The notes: a model not told the origin generated them from the sequence alone. A stretch of DNA of 64,000 nt from Oligella sp050920755 (GCF_050920755.1 NZ_CP158480.1:1798001-1862000), one strand, 5' to 3'; shown: positions 52,247-61,301, counted from the stretch's first letter. A program made the numbers and translations.

Positions 52247-53264
52247 GACCGTCTCCTAACAGCGCATCATAGATGGACAGTGGGTGTTGCAAGCTCTCAA
52301 TCGGCACCGGTACCTGATTCGACGTGTGAGAGATTGCCGAATTGCCGCTTCTTATCGGCAACGGCAATAACGCTTCACGTTCCTTGATGAGTCGTTGGTT
52401 GGGGATCGCTTGGGTCGTGCCATGGACTCGGGCATTGGCGACACTCTGCAGCCAATGACCAATATACCCATTGGCGGTCTGCACATCCAGTGCCAGCCCA
52501 TCGGCTCGCAATTGCGCTCGTAACGGTACCACGAAACTACTCTTCAGGTAGCGGTTAAAGCGTTCCACTTTACCTTTAGTCTTAGCCCGGTAGGGACGAC
52601 ATAGTCGAGGACGAAAGCCATAGTCCTTTGCTAATGACAGTAGCTCCGGATGCCACCGGTGCAATCCGTCACCATACGCATCTCGCTCAATGACAATCGC
52701 CTTGGCGTTGTCAAAGAGTACCTCCTTAGGCACACCCCCAAAGAAGTCAAAACATTGACGTAAGCCATTCAACCACGCCTCACTGCGCTCGTTATCGAAG
52801 AAATAGACATAGCTGGCTCGAGAGTAGCCTAGCGTAGCAACAAAGGCCTTTAACGGCTCTCCTCGACGTCGAACGATGGTGAAATCAACTTGCAGTTGCT
52901 CACCCGGTGCCGTCTCGAAACGCACCAAAGGTTCTGCCGGAACGCTTGGTTTAAACTGCGCCACGTAATCACTCACCATACGTATCTTACCGGGATATCC
53001 CCGTTCAACAATCTCTCGATAAAGTACCGCCGCAGGAATCCACTCCGGGCTCGCATGACGAATTCTCTCTTGAATGTAAGCTTTATATGGATCAAGCTTC
53101 GTCGGTCGGGCCGCACGAGGAGTGTATTGCTGTACCGTTGAATCCGCTTTTAAATATTTCTTTACGGTATTGCGTGCAACACCCATCTCTCGGCTAATTG
53201 ATTTGATAGAACGCCCCTGTTTATTTAACACTTTTATGGTCACAACCATCTCCTGAGTTAACAT
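52230..53264 (-). CDS. istA: IS21-family transposase IstA
   Basis: 344 aa, shorter than many IstA. N-terminal HTH (GRSIKSISREMGVARNTVKK) and DDE core: QVDFTIV for the first aspartate, VLFDNAKAIV for the second, and the glutamate in GKVERFNRYL. Coupled to istB. Confidence 0.92.
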   Translation of the reverse strand: MLTQEMVVTIKVLNKQGRSIKSISREMGVARNTVKKYLKADSTVQQYTPRAARPTKLDPYKAYIQERIRHASPEWIPAAVLYREIVERGYPGKIRMVSDYVAQFKPSVPAEPLVRFETAPGEQLQVDFTIVRRRGEPLKAFVATLGYSRASYVYFFDNERSEAWLNGLRQCFDFFGGVPKEVLFDNAKAIVIERDAYGDGLHRWHPELLSLAKDYGFRPRLCRPYRAKTKGKVERFNRYLKSSFVVPLRAQLRADGLALDVQTANGYIGHWLQSVANARVHGTTQAIPNQRLIKEREALLPLPIRSGNSAISHTSNQVPVPIESLQHPLSIYDALLGDGHELTV

Positions 53265-53338
53265 ATGCGGCTCGAAAAAACCGCTAGTTTATAAACTAAG
53301 GGGTCAAAATTCAATTGCCGACAGGGGTCATTTTTACA

Positions 53339-53400
53339 TTGCCGTTAACATCACGGACACTTTGCAAATTTTGTTTTTCAACAACATAGTACTTATTCAT
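53339..53400 (-). pseudogene. Small island gene, N-terminal part (split by ISh)
   Basis: MNKYYVVEKQNLQSVRDVNG from the ATG at 53400, then ISh. Its first residues recall the start of the neighbouring gene at 53719 (MNKYHIEI...LQ). Confidence 0.45.
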
Positions 53401-53441
53401 ATTTTTTCCTTTAATTTTCTTTAGTGTTAAACCCATAAAAA

Positions 53442-53467
53442 AACCGCCTAGGGAACCCTAGACGGTT
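53442..53467 (-). terminator. Island-type terminator hairpin
   Basis: AACCGTCTAGGG and CCCTAGGCGGTT, a 12-bp stem with a two-base loop and T run, following the 76-aa gene. Confidence 0.75.
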
Positions 53468-53488
53468 AAAACAGTTAAAAAATTCTAA

Positions 53489-53719
53489 TTAGATTGGTAA
53501 ATCATCCACAGGCAATTCAGTCACTATTAATTCATCGGCACGTCCGATATACAAATCGATCGGCTTAATTTCATAATAGATAAAATCACTTTTATCTAAT
53601 CTGATGTCTTTTTCGTGATATAAGGCTTCAGCTTTGGCCATTGCATCAGTCTCGCTTTCAGCCGTGATTTCAACAACTTTTTGAAGGTGTTCTCGGATTT
53701 CAATATGATATTTATTCAT
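53489..53719 (-). CDS. DpnD/PcfM-like small protein
   Basis: 76 aa. The pattern MNKYHIEIREHLQKVVEITA, AEALYHEKDIRLDKSDF resembles DpnD/PcfM-type small proteins: a beta strand with EE..V.A.S...A...A...Y..G.I.LD spacing. These are often found in mobile elements; function unknown. It follows the integrase by 10 bp with AAGGAG before its start and ends at a terminator hairpin. Confidence 0.55.
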   Translation of the reverse strand: MNKYHIEIREHLQKVVEITAESETDAMAKAEALYHEKDIRLDKSDFIYYEIKPIDLYIGRADELIVTELPVDDLPI

Positions 53720-53729
53720 TAAATTCTCC

Positions 53730-54731
53730 TTAATCTAATAAGATAGCTATATCTTCGGCGGTTTCACGGTAATACACCATCACCATTTTTAAATCTTTAT
53801 GACCTAGCACCCTAGCCAAATCATATGGCTTTAATTTTTTTGCCATGCGAGTACATGCCGTGGCTCTTGCGTCATGAAAAGTAAAGCCCTCAAGGTTGGC
53901 GGTTTTTCTAGCGTTATAAAAGGTTGCTGCTAACGTACTTTTTTGCACATCAAAGACGGTTCTTCGTCTATGATTCACTTTTTGCATCATTTCGATAAGT
54001 TCACAAGCCCTTTTACTCAATGGCACCTTTCTAAGACCTGAGAAAGTTTTACTGTCACGTATCGTTACGGTTCGTGCAGTGAGATTGACATCACGCCATT
54101 CCAAATTGCAAATCTCTTGCGCTCGCATAGCGGTTTCAAGGGCAAATAACAAAATCACGCCACATCTGGAAGATGCGGTTCTAAATTCAGAATTTTCTGA
54201 ATAGTCAAACGTCTTTAACATTAGAGCGATTTCATCATCAGTAATTAATCGTTCTCTTGGAGGAGCTGCTTTAGGACGTTTGGCATTAACCATGGGATTC
54301 GCATCTAGCCATTCCCACTCTTTAATCGCTGTATTAAATGCAGAACTAATAATTGCCCATTCTCGACAGATTGAAGAATCGCTTAATCCCACCGCTCGAT
54401 TACGATCAACCCAAGCATTAATATCATGGCGTGTAATTTCTTTGATATCTTTTGTGTTTAAAAATTTTTTTTCGTTTCGTAAGATTTTATTAATTCTAAT
54501 TATTTCCCCACGACTGCCTTTTTTTATTGAACTTACTTCATCACGGTACTTGATGAGCATTTCCTCAAATGTAATACGCCTTTGTTTTTGCATGTTGGGA
54601 TCATACAAATATGATTGTTGTATTTCCCATTCTTTGCATTCTCGTTTAGTTGGAAACGTGGCAGAAGGTCTCCAACCGTTAATATATAATTGAATACGAT
54701 AGCCGTTTTTTGTCTTAGTAATCGTTGCCAT
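53730..54731 (-). CDS. int: Tyrosine recombinase (island integrase)
   Basis: 333 aa. N-terminal arm/SAM-like region up to about residue 160, then the catalytic domain. First Arg in ALETAMRAQEICNLEW near 205, the lysine beta-hairpin (VTIRDSKTFSGLRKVPLS), HDARAT (HxxR) near 285, LGHKDLKMVMVYY with the second His and the nucleophile Tyr near 320. All catalytic residues present. Placed at the right edge of the island reading inward, 24 bp from the attR candidate, so it probably catalyses integration and excision of this element. Confidence 0.93.
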   Translation of the reverse strand: MATITKTKNGYRIQLYINGWRPSATFPTKRECKEWEIQQSYLYDPNMQKQRRITFEEMLIKYRDEVSSIKKGSRGEIIRINKILRNEKKFLNTKDIKEITRHDINAWVDRNRAVGLSDSSICREWAIISSAFNTAIKEWEWLDANPMVNAKRPKAAPPRERLITDDEIALMLKTFDYSENSEFRTASSRCGVILLFALETAMRAQEICNLEWRDVNLTARTVTIRDSKTFSGLRKVPLSKRACELIEMMQKVNHRRRTVFDVQKSTLAATFYNARKTANLEGFTFHDARATACTRMAKKLKPYDLARVLGHKDLKMVMVYYRETAEDIAILLD

Positions 54732-54754
54732 TTTGAGTAAAAGATGAGTAATTG

Positions 54755-54765
54755 TGAGTAATTTT
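54755..54765 (+). other. Candidate right attachment core
   Basis: TGAGTAATTTT matches 6905-6915 and is preceded by two further GAGTAA motifs, directly upstream of the integrase start. Confidence 0.4.
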
Positions 54766-54829
54766 TTTTGAAAAATTATAACTATTAAACATCTATGATT
54801 AAATCAAGAATAGCTGTAAGCCTTATTTT

Positions 54830-54864
54830 ATAAGCATAGTAGCGTTAATCGCTATTATGCTTAT
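54830..54864. other. Long hairpin upstream of rdgC
   Basis: ATAAGCATAGTAGCG and CGCTATTATGCTTAT form a 15-bp stem (one G-T pair) around TTAAT. On the minus strand it is followed by AAAATAA rather than T residues. It may be a terminator remnant or a protein site at the island border. Confidence 0.5.
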
Positions 54865-54900
54865 AATCTAAGCGATGCACTCATTATGCCATTAATTATA

Positions 54901-54916
54901 CTGTGTATTTGCACAG
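54901..54916. promoter_or_regulatory. LexA box before rdgC
   Basis: CTGTGTATTTGCACAG matches the CTGT-N8-ACAG SOS operator, 79 bp upstream of the rdgC start. Confidence 0.75.
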
Positions 54917-54995
54917 TATTGCTATTTTTATCCACCCCTTGTGTTTTTCTTGCGACTTTATCTCAAGGTGCTACACTTAGCTTTTTGGCAAAAAT

Positions 54996-55895
54996 ATGTG
55001 GTTCAAAAATCTCAAACTATTCCGTCTAAATCCTGACTGGTCAATCTCTGCCCAAGACTTAGAGGAAAGGCTACAAGCAAATGCCTTTGTCGAAGGCAGT
55101 CCGGGGCAAGACACTAAGCTCGGCTGGACTACTCCGCTAGAGGAAAGTGGCTTAGTGTATGAGCTTGGCCAGTACTATTTTCTATGCTTGCAAGCTGAAA
55201 AAAAACTCTTACCCAGCAGTGTAATCAATCAATTCGTCCGTGAAAAAGCCCTCGAAATCGAGGAGCAGCAAGGCTATAAACCGGGTCGTAAGCAAATGCG
55301 CGAGATTAAGGAAATGGTCACCGACACCCTGATTCCCAAGGCCTTTAGCATTTTCCGTCAAACCCGTGTTTGCTTAGATTTAGAAAATCATTGGCTCTAT
55401 ATTGATGCAGGCTCGGCCGCTAAAGCAGATGAGGTCATCTCTTTATTAGTCAAGGCTTTAGATCCGATGCCGATTCAGTCCTTTATGACAGAGGTTTCTC
55501 CGAGTGCGGCGATGACCGAGTGGATCTTTAGTGATGAGGCGCCGGCAGGTTTTAATTTAGAGCCCCAAGTTGAGTTTAAATCGACCCAAGAGGATCGAGC
55601 CACGGTTCGCTTTACTAATGTGATTCCAGGCCAAGAGGAAGTAACGAAGCATATCGAGAGTGGCAAAATCGTCACTAAGCTCGGTTTAACTTGGCGTGAT
55701 CGGGTCAGTTTCGTATTAAACGACACCATGGAAATCAAGCGCATTCAGGCTTTAGAAATTCTGGATGAGCAACGCAATCCCGGCGGTGCCGATGCGGTCG
55801 AACGCTATGAAGCTGATATGACCTTGATGTGTAAGGAGTTTTCCGGTCTCCTTGCAGATCTCACCGACGCCCTCGGTGGTGAGAAAAAGCAGTAA
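54996..55895 (+). CDS. rdgC: Recombination-associated protein RdgC
   Basis: 299 aa. The start MWFKNLKLFRLNPDW is the standard RdgC N-terminus. The family motifs LPSSVINQFVREKALEIEEQ, GYKPGRKQMREIKE and ALDPMPIQSF are present, as is normal length. RdgC forms a ring around DNA and limits RecA access. A LexA box precedes it, suggesting SOS control. Followed by a strong hairpin shared with the convergent methyltransferase. Confidence 0.95.
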   Translation: MWFKNLKLFRLNPDWSISAQDLEERLQANAFVEGSPGQDTKLGWTTPLEESGLVYELGQYYFLCLQAEKKLLPSSVINQFVREKALEIEEQQGYKPGRKQMREIKEMVTDTLIPKAFSIFRQTRVCLDLENHWLYIDAGSAAKADEVISLLVKALDPMPIQSFMTEVSPSAAMTEWIFSDEAPAGFNLEPQVEFKSTQEDRATVRFTNVIPGQEEVTKHIESGKIVTKLGLTWRDRVSFVLNDTMEIKRIQALEILDEQRNPGGADAVERYEADMTLMCKEFSGLLADLTDALGGEKKQ

Positions 55896-55905
55896 TAAAA
55901 CAGTC

Positions 55906-55933
55906 CGAGCCGCTCTGAAAAATCAGCGGCTCG
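55906..55933. terminator. Bidirectional terminator after rdgC
   Basis: CGAGCCGCT and AGCGGCTCG pair perfectly around a 10-nt loop; overlaps the last codons of the convergent methyltransferase gene. Confidence 0.7.
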
Positions 55934-56753
55934 CTGCATTTTGATGTGGTACGGGCCAATTAATCAAGGCCCATTTCATCCCATATTTAGGGCCGTTAAA
56001 ATGCGCCTTTTCTTGGTGAAAAAAGTCCTTGAGTAAGACAGTCTGCTCCGCCCCCAACTCACCGTACTGTTGCTCCATTTGCTTTAAAAAAGCAGTTTCA
56101 TCCGTACAGTTCTCCAGACGACCGGCTGTCTGAACAAAGTTTAAATTTGCGTCAATACCCATTTCATATAAGACATTGACAATATGAATATAGTCAGGAT
56201 ACGGCGCTTGTTGCTGATTTAACAACTCGGAAATGGCCGCTTGATCGAAATGACCGCCCACCAAATAGGAGTAGTAAATATGCTTTTTAGCATAACGGTG
56301 AAATTTATTAAAAAGACGTTCTACATCAGCATCTAAGCCCGAACGTGAGGATATTAAGATATCCACCTCCGGTACTCTGCCCTGCCACTCATCCTCTTTG
56401 GATAAATGGATGGTCGTGATATTATCCAAACCGGCTGCGCGCGCATTAAGCTCCACATAATCCAGCATTACACGACTATAGTCCAAGCAATACACCTGCT
56501 CCACCAACGGTGCTATTTGCAAAGCTAAAACGCCATTACCCGAACCCACATCCAACACCGTAGAGACGTCTTTAAAATCAATAGCCGCAAGAAAAGTTTG
56601 GATATACGGGGACATGAGCAAGCCCTTTTGCTGCATGGCATGCGCACGCTTATCCCAGCGTGTCGGCGGCTGCTCCGCAAAGCCGATGTGCGCCATATAG
56701 TCTCTATACCATTGGCTAAAATCCAGGGTCGAGGTAATCACTCGCTTTGACAT
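55923..56753 (-). CDS. Class I SAM-dependent methyltransferase
   Basis: 276 aa, cytosolic. The Rossmann motif VLDVGSGNGVLALQIAPL lies near residue 67; motif II YCLDYSRVMLDYVE follows. After it, acidic VDILISSRSGLDADVE replaces the usual catalytic NPPY, so it is not an obvious DNA/RNA adenine methyltransferase. Substrate not recognised. It is 28 bp downstream of the DUF2478 gene on the same strand and probably co-transcribed with it. Confidence 0.7.
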   Translation of the reverse strand: MSKRVITSTLDFSQWYRDYMAHIGFAEQPPTRWDKRAHAMQQKGLLMSPYIQTFLAAIDFKDVSTVLDVGSGNGVLALQIAPLVEQVYCLDYSRVMLDYVELNARAAGLDNITTIHLSKEDEWQGRVPEVDILISSRSGLDADVERLFNKFHRYAKKHIYYSYLVGGHFDQAAISELLNQQQAPYPDYIHIVNVLYEMGIDANLNFVQTAGRLENCTDETAFLKQMEQQYGELGAEQTVLLKDFFHQEKAHFNGPKYGMKWALINWPVPHQNAASR

Positions 56754-56781
56754 CCGGGTTCCTCAATGCAACTAAAAGACA

Positions 56782-57297
56782 CTAAGCCTCAGCTAGTTGT
56801 GCGTCTAGCCAAGCCATCACCTCATCCACCATGGGAAATAGCTCAACCCCAAGATCACCGCTATAACTGCGCCAGGCATCAGCGTATTTTTGATGCACGG
56901 CAGCCAATACCGGCACTCCCTCACTGGCTGCACGAGTCATTTCGGCTAGTAAACCGCGACCCTCCGCTTCAGCCACACCGAATTTATTAATCACTAAAAC
57001 ATCGATTCCTTGATCCAAAGCTTCACGGGGCACCTCGCTGGACTCGGCCAGAGCAACGCTATCAAGACGACAACCACTAGCACCGGAACCTCGGTTAACT
57101 AAAATCGTATATTCACGATCGTCATTAACCGAACAAATAACCTCACCGATATAGCCGCCGTCACCGTCTTTTTTATTCAGTAAGCCGCCCACCTTAAGCT
57201 TTCTGTTTTTAATTTCTGCAACGGCATCCCACATGGTCATCACCGCTTCATGACCATCATCTTCAAAGACAATGACTGCTAAGGGTTTGTTTTTCAT
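56782..57297 (-). CDS. DUF2478 family protein
   Basis: 171 aa. N-terminal beta strand plus Walker-A-like region is replaced by VIVFEDDGHEAVMTMWDAVA; later LVNRGSGASGCRLDSVALAE and the conserved DVLVINKFGVAEAEGRGL are typical of DUF2478, NTPase-like proteins often found near molybdate or molybdenum-cofactor genes. No transporter is next to it here. The first half of a two-gene unit with the methyltransferase. Confidence 0.7.
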   Translation of the reverse strand: MKNKPLAVIVFEDDGHEAVMTMWDAVAEIKNRKLKVGGLLNKKDGDGGYIGEVICSVNDDREYTILVNRGSGASGCRLDSVALAESSEVPREALDQGIDVLVINKFGVAEAEGRGLLAEMTRAASEGVPVLAAVHQKYADAWRSYSGDLGVELFPMVDEVMAWLDAQLAEA

Positions 57298-57314
57298 GCC
57301 ATTCTCACTACTAT

Positions 57315-57854
57315 TTACTTTAACTGTAAAGAAATATTAAAGACCTGCGGTACAGCTTTTTTATTTTCAGCTTCTTCCGCTTGAATTGTCTCAATATGGG
57401 TACGAAATACGATGCGTATTTCATAAAGGCCGGTGTCGGGGATTTTATAAGCTTCGCCGCTTATTAAACTATAAACATTGCTGGTGACATTACTGAAAAG
57501 CAACATTTCAAAGGTCTGACTTTCCTGACCTGCCAACTCTGCAAGCAACTCCTGACCGGCCTGTGCATGAAGGCGGAAAATCGCATTACCCGCTCCCTTG
57601 ATGTAACCGGTGTATTGCGCGCCATTTTGCAAATCATCGTCAATGTCATGAGAGAAATTAGTCAAAGAACGAACCATAATTTCCTCCTGCTTTTGCTTAC
57701 TGATTACCTTGCCATCCTCAATTTCCCGAGGAACGGCGGGCGTTTCGTCCGGCAGCGTTTCTTTTTGCGGCATCAGGCCCGCCAAAGCTACCAAGGTAAA
57801 GGTAACGGCAGCAACAATAACAATGATTTTTTTGGAAAGCGGAGTAATACGCAT
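57315..57854 (-). CDS. Membrane-anchored hypothetical protein
   Basis: 179 aa. One N-terminal anchor (KIIVIVAAVTFTLVALAGLM) and a long extracytoplasmic part with mixed beta content: HDIDDDLQNGAQYTGYIKGA, then GLYEIRIVFRTHIETIQAEE. No family recognised. Seventeen base pairs upstream of the DUF2478 gene on the same strand, so probably in the same transcript. Confidence 0.65.
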   Translation of the reverse strand: MRITPLSKKIIVIVAAVTFTLVALAGLMPQKETLPDETPAVPREIEDGKVISKQKQEEIMVRSLTNFSHDIDDDLQNGAQYTGYIKGAGNAIFRLHAQAGQELLAELAGQESQTFEMLLFSNVTSNVYSLISGEAYKIPDTGLYEIRIVFRTHIETIQAEEAENKKAVPQVFNISLQLK

Positions 57855-57923
57855 CGAACAAATTTTCTAAAATAAATTAAAAACTAATCATACATGGATT
57901 AGCAGCAAAACCCTAGACAACCA

Positions 57924-59951
57924 CTATGAGTTTAACAAAACTTCCTGCTTCAGCCTTTGTAACTGATCGCGCACCGCAGCCGCCTCTTCAAACTCCAAGT
58001 TTTTAGCGTGATCCATCATGGCTTTTTCTAAGCGTTTAAGCTCTCGACTCAAGGCCTTTTCATCATGGATAAAGCGCTTCAGATCCTCATGTTGAATGCT
58101 CGTACTCGATTCCTCCAGCGGTGCCATGACCCCGTCAATCATCTCCTTAACCGCTTTATGAACACCCACCGGTGTAATACCATGCGCTTGATTAAAAGTG
58201 ATTTGCTTAAGGCGACGACGCTCGGTTTCATCAATCGCTCTGGCCATGGAATCCGTAATACGATCGGCATATAAAATGGCTTTACCGTTTAAGTTTCGCG
58301 CTGCCCGCCCAATGGTCTGAATCAAGCTGCGATCAGAACGTAAAAAGCCCTCTTTATCCGCATCTAAAATGGCTACCAAAGACACCTCCGGAATATCCAG
58401 ACCCTCTCTTAATAAGTTAATTCCCACTAAAATATCAAACGTTCCCAGACGTAAGTCACGGATAATTTCGACGCGCTCAACGGTATCAATATCGGAGTGC
58501 AAATAACGTACCTTCAGGCCGTTTTCCTCTAAATACTCGGTCAGATCCTCCGCCATACGCTTGGTTAAAGTCGTCACCAAAACACGCTCACCCACGGCAA
58601 TACGCTCTTTCGCCTCACCCAACAAATCATCTACCTGAGTCAGGGCAGGTCGCACCTCAACCACCGGATCGACTAAACCGGTCGGTCGCACCACCTGCTC
58701 CACCACCTGGTCGGAATGCTCCAATTCATAGTCGGCCGGCGTTGCCGATACAAAAACGCTTTGGCGCATGCGCTGCTCAAACTCTTCGATTCTTAAAGGG
58801 CGATTATCCAAAGCAGATGGCAATCTGAATCCGAACTGCACCAAGGTTTCCTTACGTGAACGGTCACCGCGATACATACCGCGCAATTGGCCCATCATGA
58901 CGTGACTCTCATCAAAAAACATCAAAGCATCTTGAGGCAAATAATCGATTAAGGTAGCCGGTGGCTCACCCGGTGCAGCACCGGATAAATGTCTGGAGTA
59001 GTTCTCAATCCCCTTACAAAAACCCAATTCCTGCATCATTTCCAAATCAAATAGCGTACGCTGCTCAATCCGCTGCGCTTCAACCAGCATCCCCTGATCG
59101 TAGTAATACTGCTTACGCTCGCGCAACTCCTCTTTGATGGTTTCGATCGCCCGTAAAATAGTGGCGCGCGGGGTCACGAAGTGTGAGCTGGGATAAATAG
59201 TAAAGCGCGGAATCTCCTGACGCACGCGACCGGTTAAGGGATCAAACAATTCTATGCGTTCAATCTCATCATCAAACAAACTTAAACGCACCGCCAACTC
59301 AGCGTTTTCCGAAGGGAACACATCAATCACATCGCCCCGTACACGGAAAGTACCGCGACTGAAATCCATATCATTACGCTCATACTGCATCGCCACCAAG
59401 CGGGCCAACAGCTCATTACGAGGAATTTCATCACCGCGTCTAAGCAATAAAATCATTGCATGATAATCGCTTTGATTACCGATACCGTAAATTGTCGACA
59501 CCGTTCCGACCACAATCGTATCACGCCGCTCCAGCAAGCTTTTGGTCGCCGATAAGCGCATCTGCTCAATATGTTCGTTAACCGAAGAGTCCTTTTCAAT
59601 AAACAAATCGCGCGCCGGCACATAGGCTTCCGGCTGGTAGTAATCATAGTATGAAACAAAATACTCAACGGCATTACGCGGAAAGAATTCCCGCATTTCC
59701 GCATACAGCTGTGCCGCCAACGTCTTATTCGGAGCCAACACCAAAGCCGGTCTACCCAAGCGAGCAATGACATTGGCCATCGTATAGGTTTTACCCGAGC
59801 CGGTCACGCCCAAAAGCGTTTGGAACATTAGACCGTCATCCACGCCCTCTACCAAAGCATCAATCGCTGCCGGCTGGTCACCGGCGGGCGGAAACGGTTG
59901 GTAAAGCTGAAAGGGGCTATTAGGAAATTCTACAAATTTTGCTTGGCTCAT
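57924..59951 (-). CDS. uvrB: Excinuclease ABC subunit B
   Basis: 675 aa. Damage-verifying helicase-like subunit of nucleotide excision repair. Walker A LLGVTGSGKT near residue 45, the beta-hairpin YYDYYQPEAYVP near 100, DESH box (FFDESHVMM), RAARN motif VI, and the C-terminal UVR domain (MMDHAKNLEFEEAAAVRDQL) that binds UvrC. Complete. No LexA box is seen upstream. Divergent from the aminotransferase. Confidence 0.97.
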   Translation of the reverse strand: MSQAKFVEFPNSPFQLYQPFPPAGDQPAAIDALVEGVDDGLMFQTLLGVTGSGKTYTMANVIARLGRPALVLAPNKTLAAQLYAEMREFFPRNAVEYFVSYYDYYQPEAYVPARDLFIEKDSSVNEHIEQMRLSATKSLLERRDTIVVGTVSTIYGIGNQSDYHAMILLLRRGDEIPRNELLARLVAMQYERNDMDFSRGTFRVRGDVIDVFPSENAELAVRLSLFDDEIERIELFDPLTGRVRQEIPRFTIYPSSHFVTPRATILRAIETIKEELRERKQYYYDQGMLVEAQRIEQRTLFDLEMMQELGFCKGIENYSRHLSGAAPGEPPATLIDYLPQDALMFFDESHVMMGQLRGMYRGDRSRKETLVQFGFRLPSALDNRPLRIEEFEQRMRQSVFVSATPADYELEHSDQVVEQVVRPTGLVDPVVEVRPALTQVDDLLGEAKERIAVGERVLVTTLTKRMAEDLTEYLEENGLKVRYLHSDIDTVERVEIIRDLRLGTFDILVGINLLREGLDIPEVSLVAILDADKEGFLRSDRSLIQTIGRAARNLNGKAILYADRITDSMARAIDETERRRLKQITFNQAHGITPVGVHKAVKEMIDGVMAPLEESSTSIQHEDLKRFIHDEKALSRELKRLEKAMMDHAKNLEFEEAAAVRDQLQRLKQEVLLNS

Positions 59952-60045
59952 TTGCTATAATCAATTGTTATGGGTGTGCCCTAGGGGCAATTAACCATTA
60001 TCGCTTTTTTATTCTTTATTTTCAAAAATCAGGTGTGTACATACG

Positions 60046-61248
60046 ATGAGTAGTCTATACCAAAACGTGGAAATGGCTCCACGCGATCCTATTTTAGGTC
60101 TTAACGAGCAGTTTAACGCCGACCCTCGCCCACAAAAGGTCAATCTGGGCATTGGCGTTTATAGTGACGACAGTGGTCGCCTGCCTTTACTCAAAGCTGT
60201 ACGTACCGCCGAACAACGTCATTTTGAAGGTGCTTTGCCGCGCGGCTATTTGCCGATCGAGGGCCTAGCGGCTTATAACCTGGGTGCTCAAAAGCTGCTT
60301 TTAGGTCAGGATTCCGAGCTGATTGCCGAGGGTCGTGTAGTCACTGTCGAGTCCATCGGCGGTACCGGTGCACTTAAGATTGGGGCGGATTTTCTAAAGT
60401 CAATTGTGCCCGATGCAACGGTTTATATCAGTGACCCGAGCTGGCAAAATCACCAGGCTATTTTTGAAAATGCCGGTTTTAAGGTAGCGACTTATCCCTA
60501 CTATTCAGCCGCTACACATAGCCTCGACTTTGAGGCGATGAAAGCGCATTTTGAAAGCCTTGCGCCCGGCAGTATTTTAATTTTACACGCTTGTTGTCAT
60601 AATCCCACCGGTGTGGATCCCAGCTTAGCGCAATGGCAGGAGATTTTGGACGTTATCAAGGCGCGTCAGCTTATCCCGTTTTTGGATATTGCTTATCAGG
60701 GCTTTGGGGCGGGGCTTGATGAGGATGCTGAGGTGGTACGTCTGTTTGCCGAGTCCGGTATTGAGATGCTGGTCAGCTCCTCTTTTTCCAAATCATTCTC
60801 ACTCTATGGTGAGCGTGTGGGTGCGTTGACCCTCACAACTGAGTCCAAAGAGATTGCGGCTAAGGTTTTAAGTCAGATCAAAACCGTTGTTCGTACCAAC
60901 TACTCCAACCCGCCGACACATGGGGCGACCATTGTCGCTACCGTACTTAACACCCCCGAGCTCTTTAGCCTGTGGGAAGAGGAACTGGGTGAGATGCGTA
61001 ATCGTATTCGTTCGATGCGCGAGCAATTGGTTCAAAAAATCAAGGAAGCCGGCGTGATGCGCGACTTTTCCTTTATCTTAGAGCAAAACGGCATGTTCTC
61101 ATACTCCGGCCTGAGCAAGGATCAAGTCGACCGCTTACGTGAGGAATTCGGTATTTATGCCGTGGGTTCAGGTCGCATCTGCGTGGCTGCACTTAATTCC
61201 AAAAATATTGATTATGTGGCTAAAGCCATCGCCTCCGTGCTGCTATAA
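60046..61248 (+). CDS. Aromatic-amino-acid / aspartate aminotransferase
   Basis: 400 aa, fold type I PLP enzyme of the AspC/TyrB family. HACCHNPTGVDPS lies near residue 180, and the PLP lysine in SSSFSKSFSLYGERVGAL near 245. C-terminal GRICVAALN contains the substrate-carboxylate arginine. Transfers amino groups between glutamate and aromatic or dicarboxylic keto acids. Sequence alone does not decide between TyrB- and AspC-type specificity. The uvrB neighbourhood is typical of Burkholderiales. Confidence 0.92.
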   Translation: MSSLYQNVEMAPRDPILGLNEQFNADPRPQKVNLGIGVYSDDSGRLPLLKAVRTAEQRHFEGALPRGYLPIEGLAAYNLGAQKLLLGQDSELIAEGRVVTVESIGGTGALKIGADFLKSIVPDATVYISDPSWQNHQAIFENAGFKVATYPYYSAATHSLDFEAMKAHFESLAPGSILILHACCHNPTGVDPSLAQWQEILDVIKARQLIPFLDIAYQGFGAGLDEDAEVVRLFAESGIEMLVSSSFSKSFSLYGERVGALTLTTESKEIAAKVLSQIKTVVRTNYSNPPTHGATIVATVLNTPELFSLWEEELGEMRNRIRSMREQLVQKIKEAGVMRDFSFILEQNGMFSYSGLSKDQVDRLREEFGIYAVGSGRICVAALNSKNIDYVAKAIASVLL

Positions 61249-61301
61249 AGGAATTAAGCGCAAATAGCGCTTGATTTTATCGGCATTATGGTAGAAAATG
61301 A

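Larger units (their letters stand above)
51411..53338 (-). mobile_element. ISh (IS21 family, about 1.93 kb)
   Basis: istA-istB with multiple terminal repeats of the type TTGAATTTTGACCCC at the left end and TGTAAAAATGACCCC then TTGAATTTTGACCCC inverted at the right. Flanks resemble inverted copies of TTGCCGTT; no clean direct duplication, so exact ends are uncertain by a few bases. Confidence 0.8.
6905..54765. mobile_element. Integrated conjugative-type island (recA / rdgC junction)
   Basis: Everything between the recA 5' region and the rdgC 5' region appears to be one integrated element, later invaded by IS and Tn7-like DNA. Evidence: an integrase at the right edge; an AlpA-like gene and a 21-bp repeat array at the left edge; an 11-bp direct repeat TGAGTAATTTT at 6905-6915 and 54755-54765; VirB5/VirB6-like and ParA-like genes; and a shared family of terminator hairpins in both outer parts. 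No relaxase, VirB4 or coupling protein remains in the window, so it is at best a remnant and not self-transmissible. The exact ends are inferred. Confidence 0.6.
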
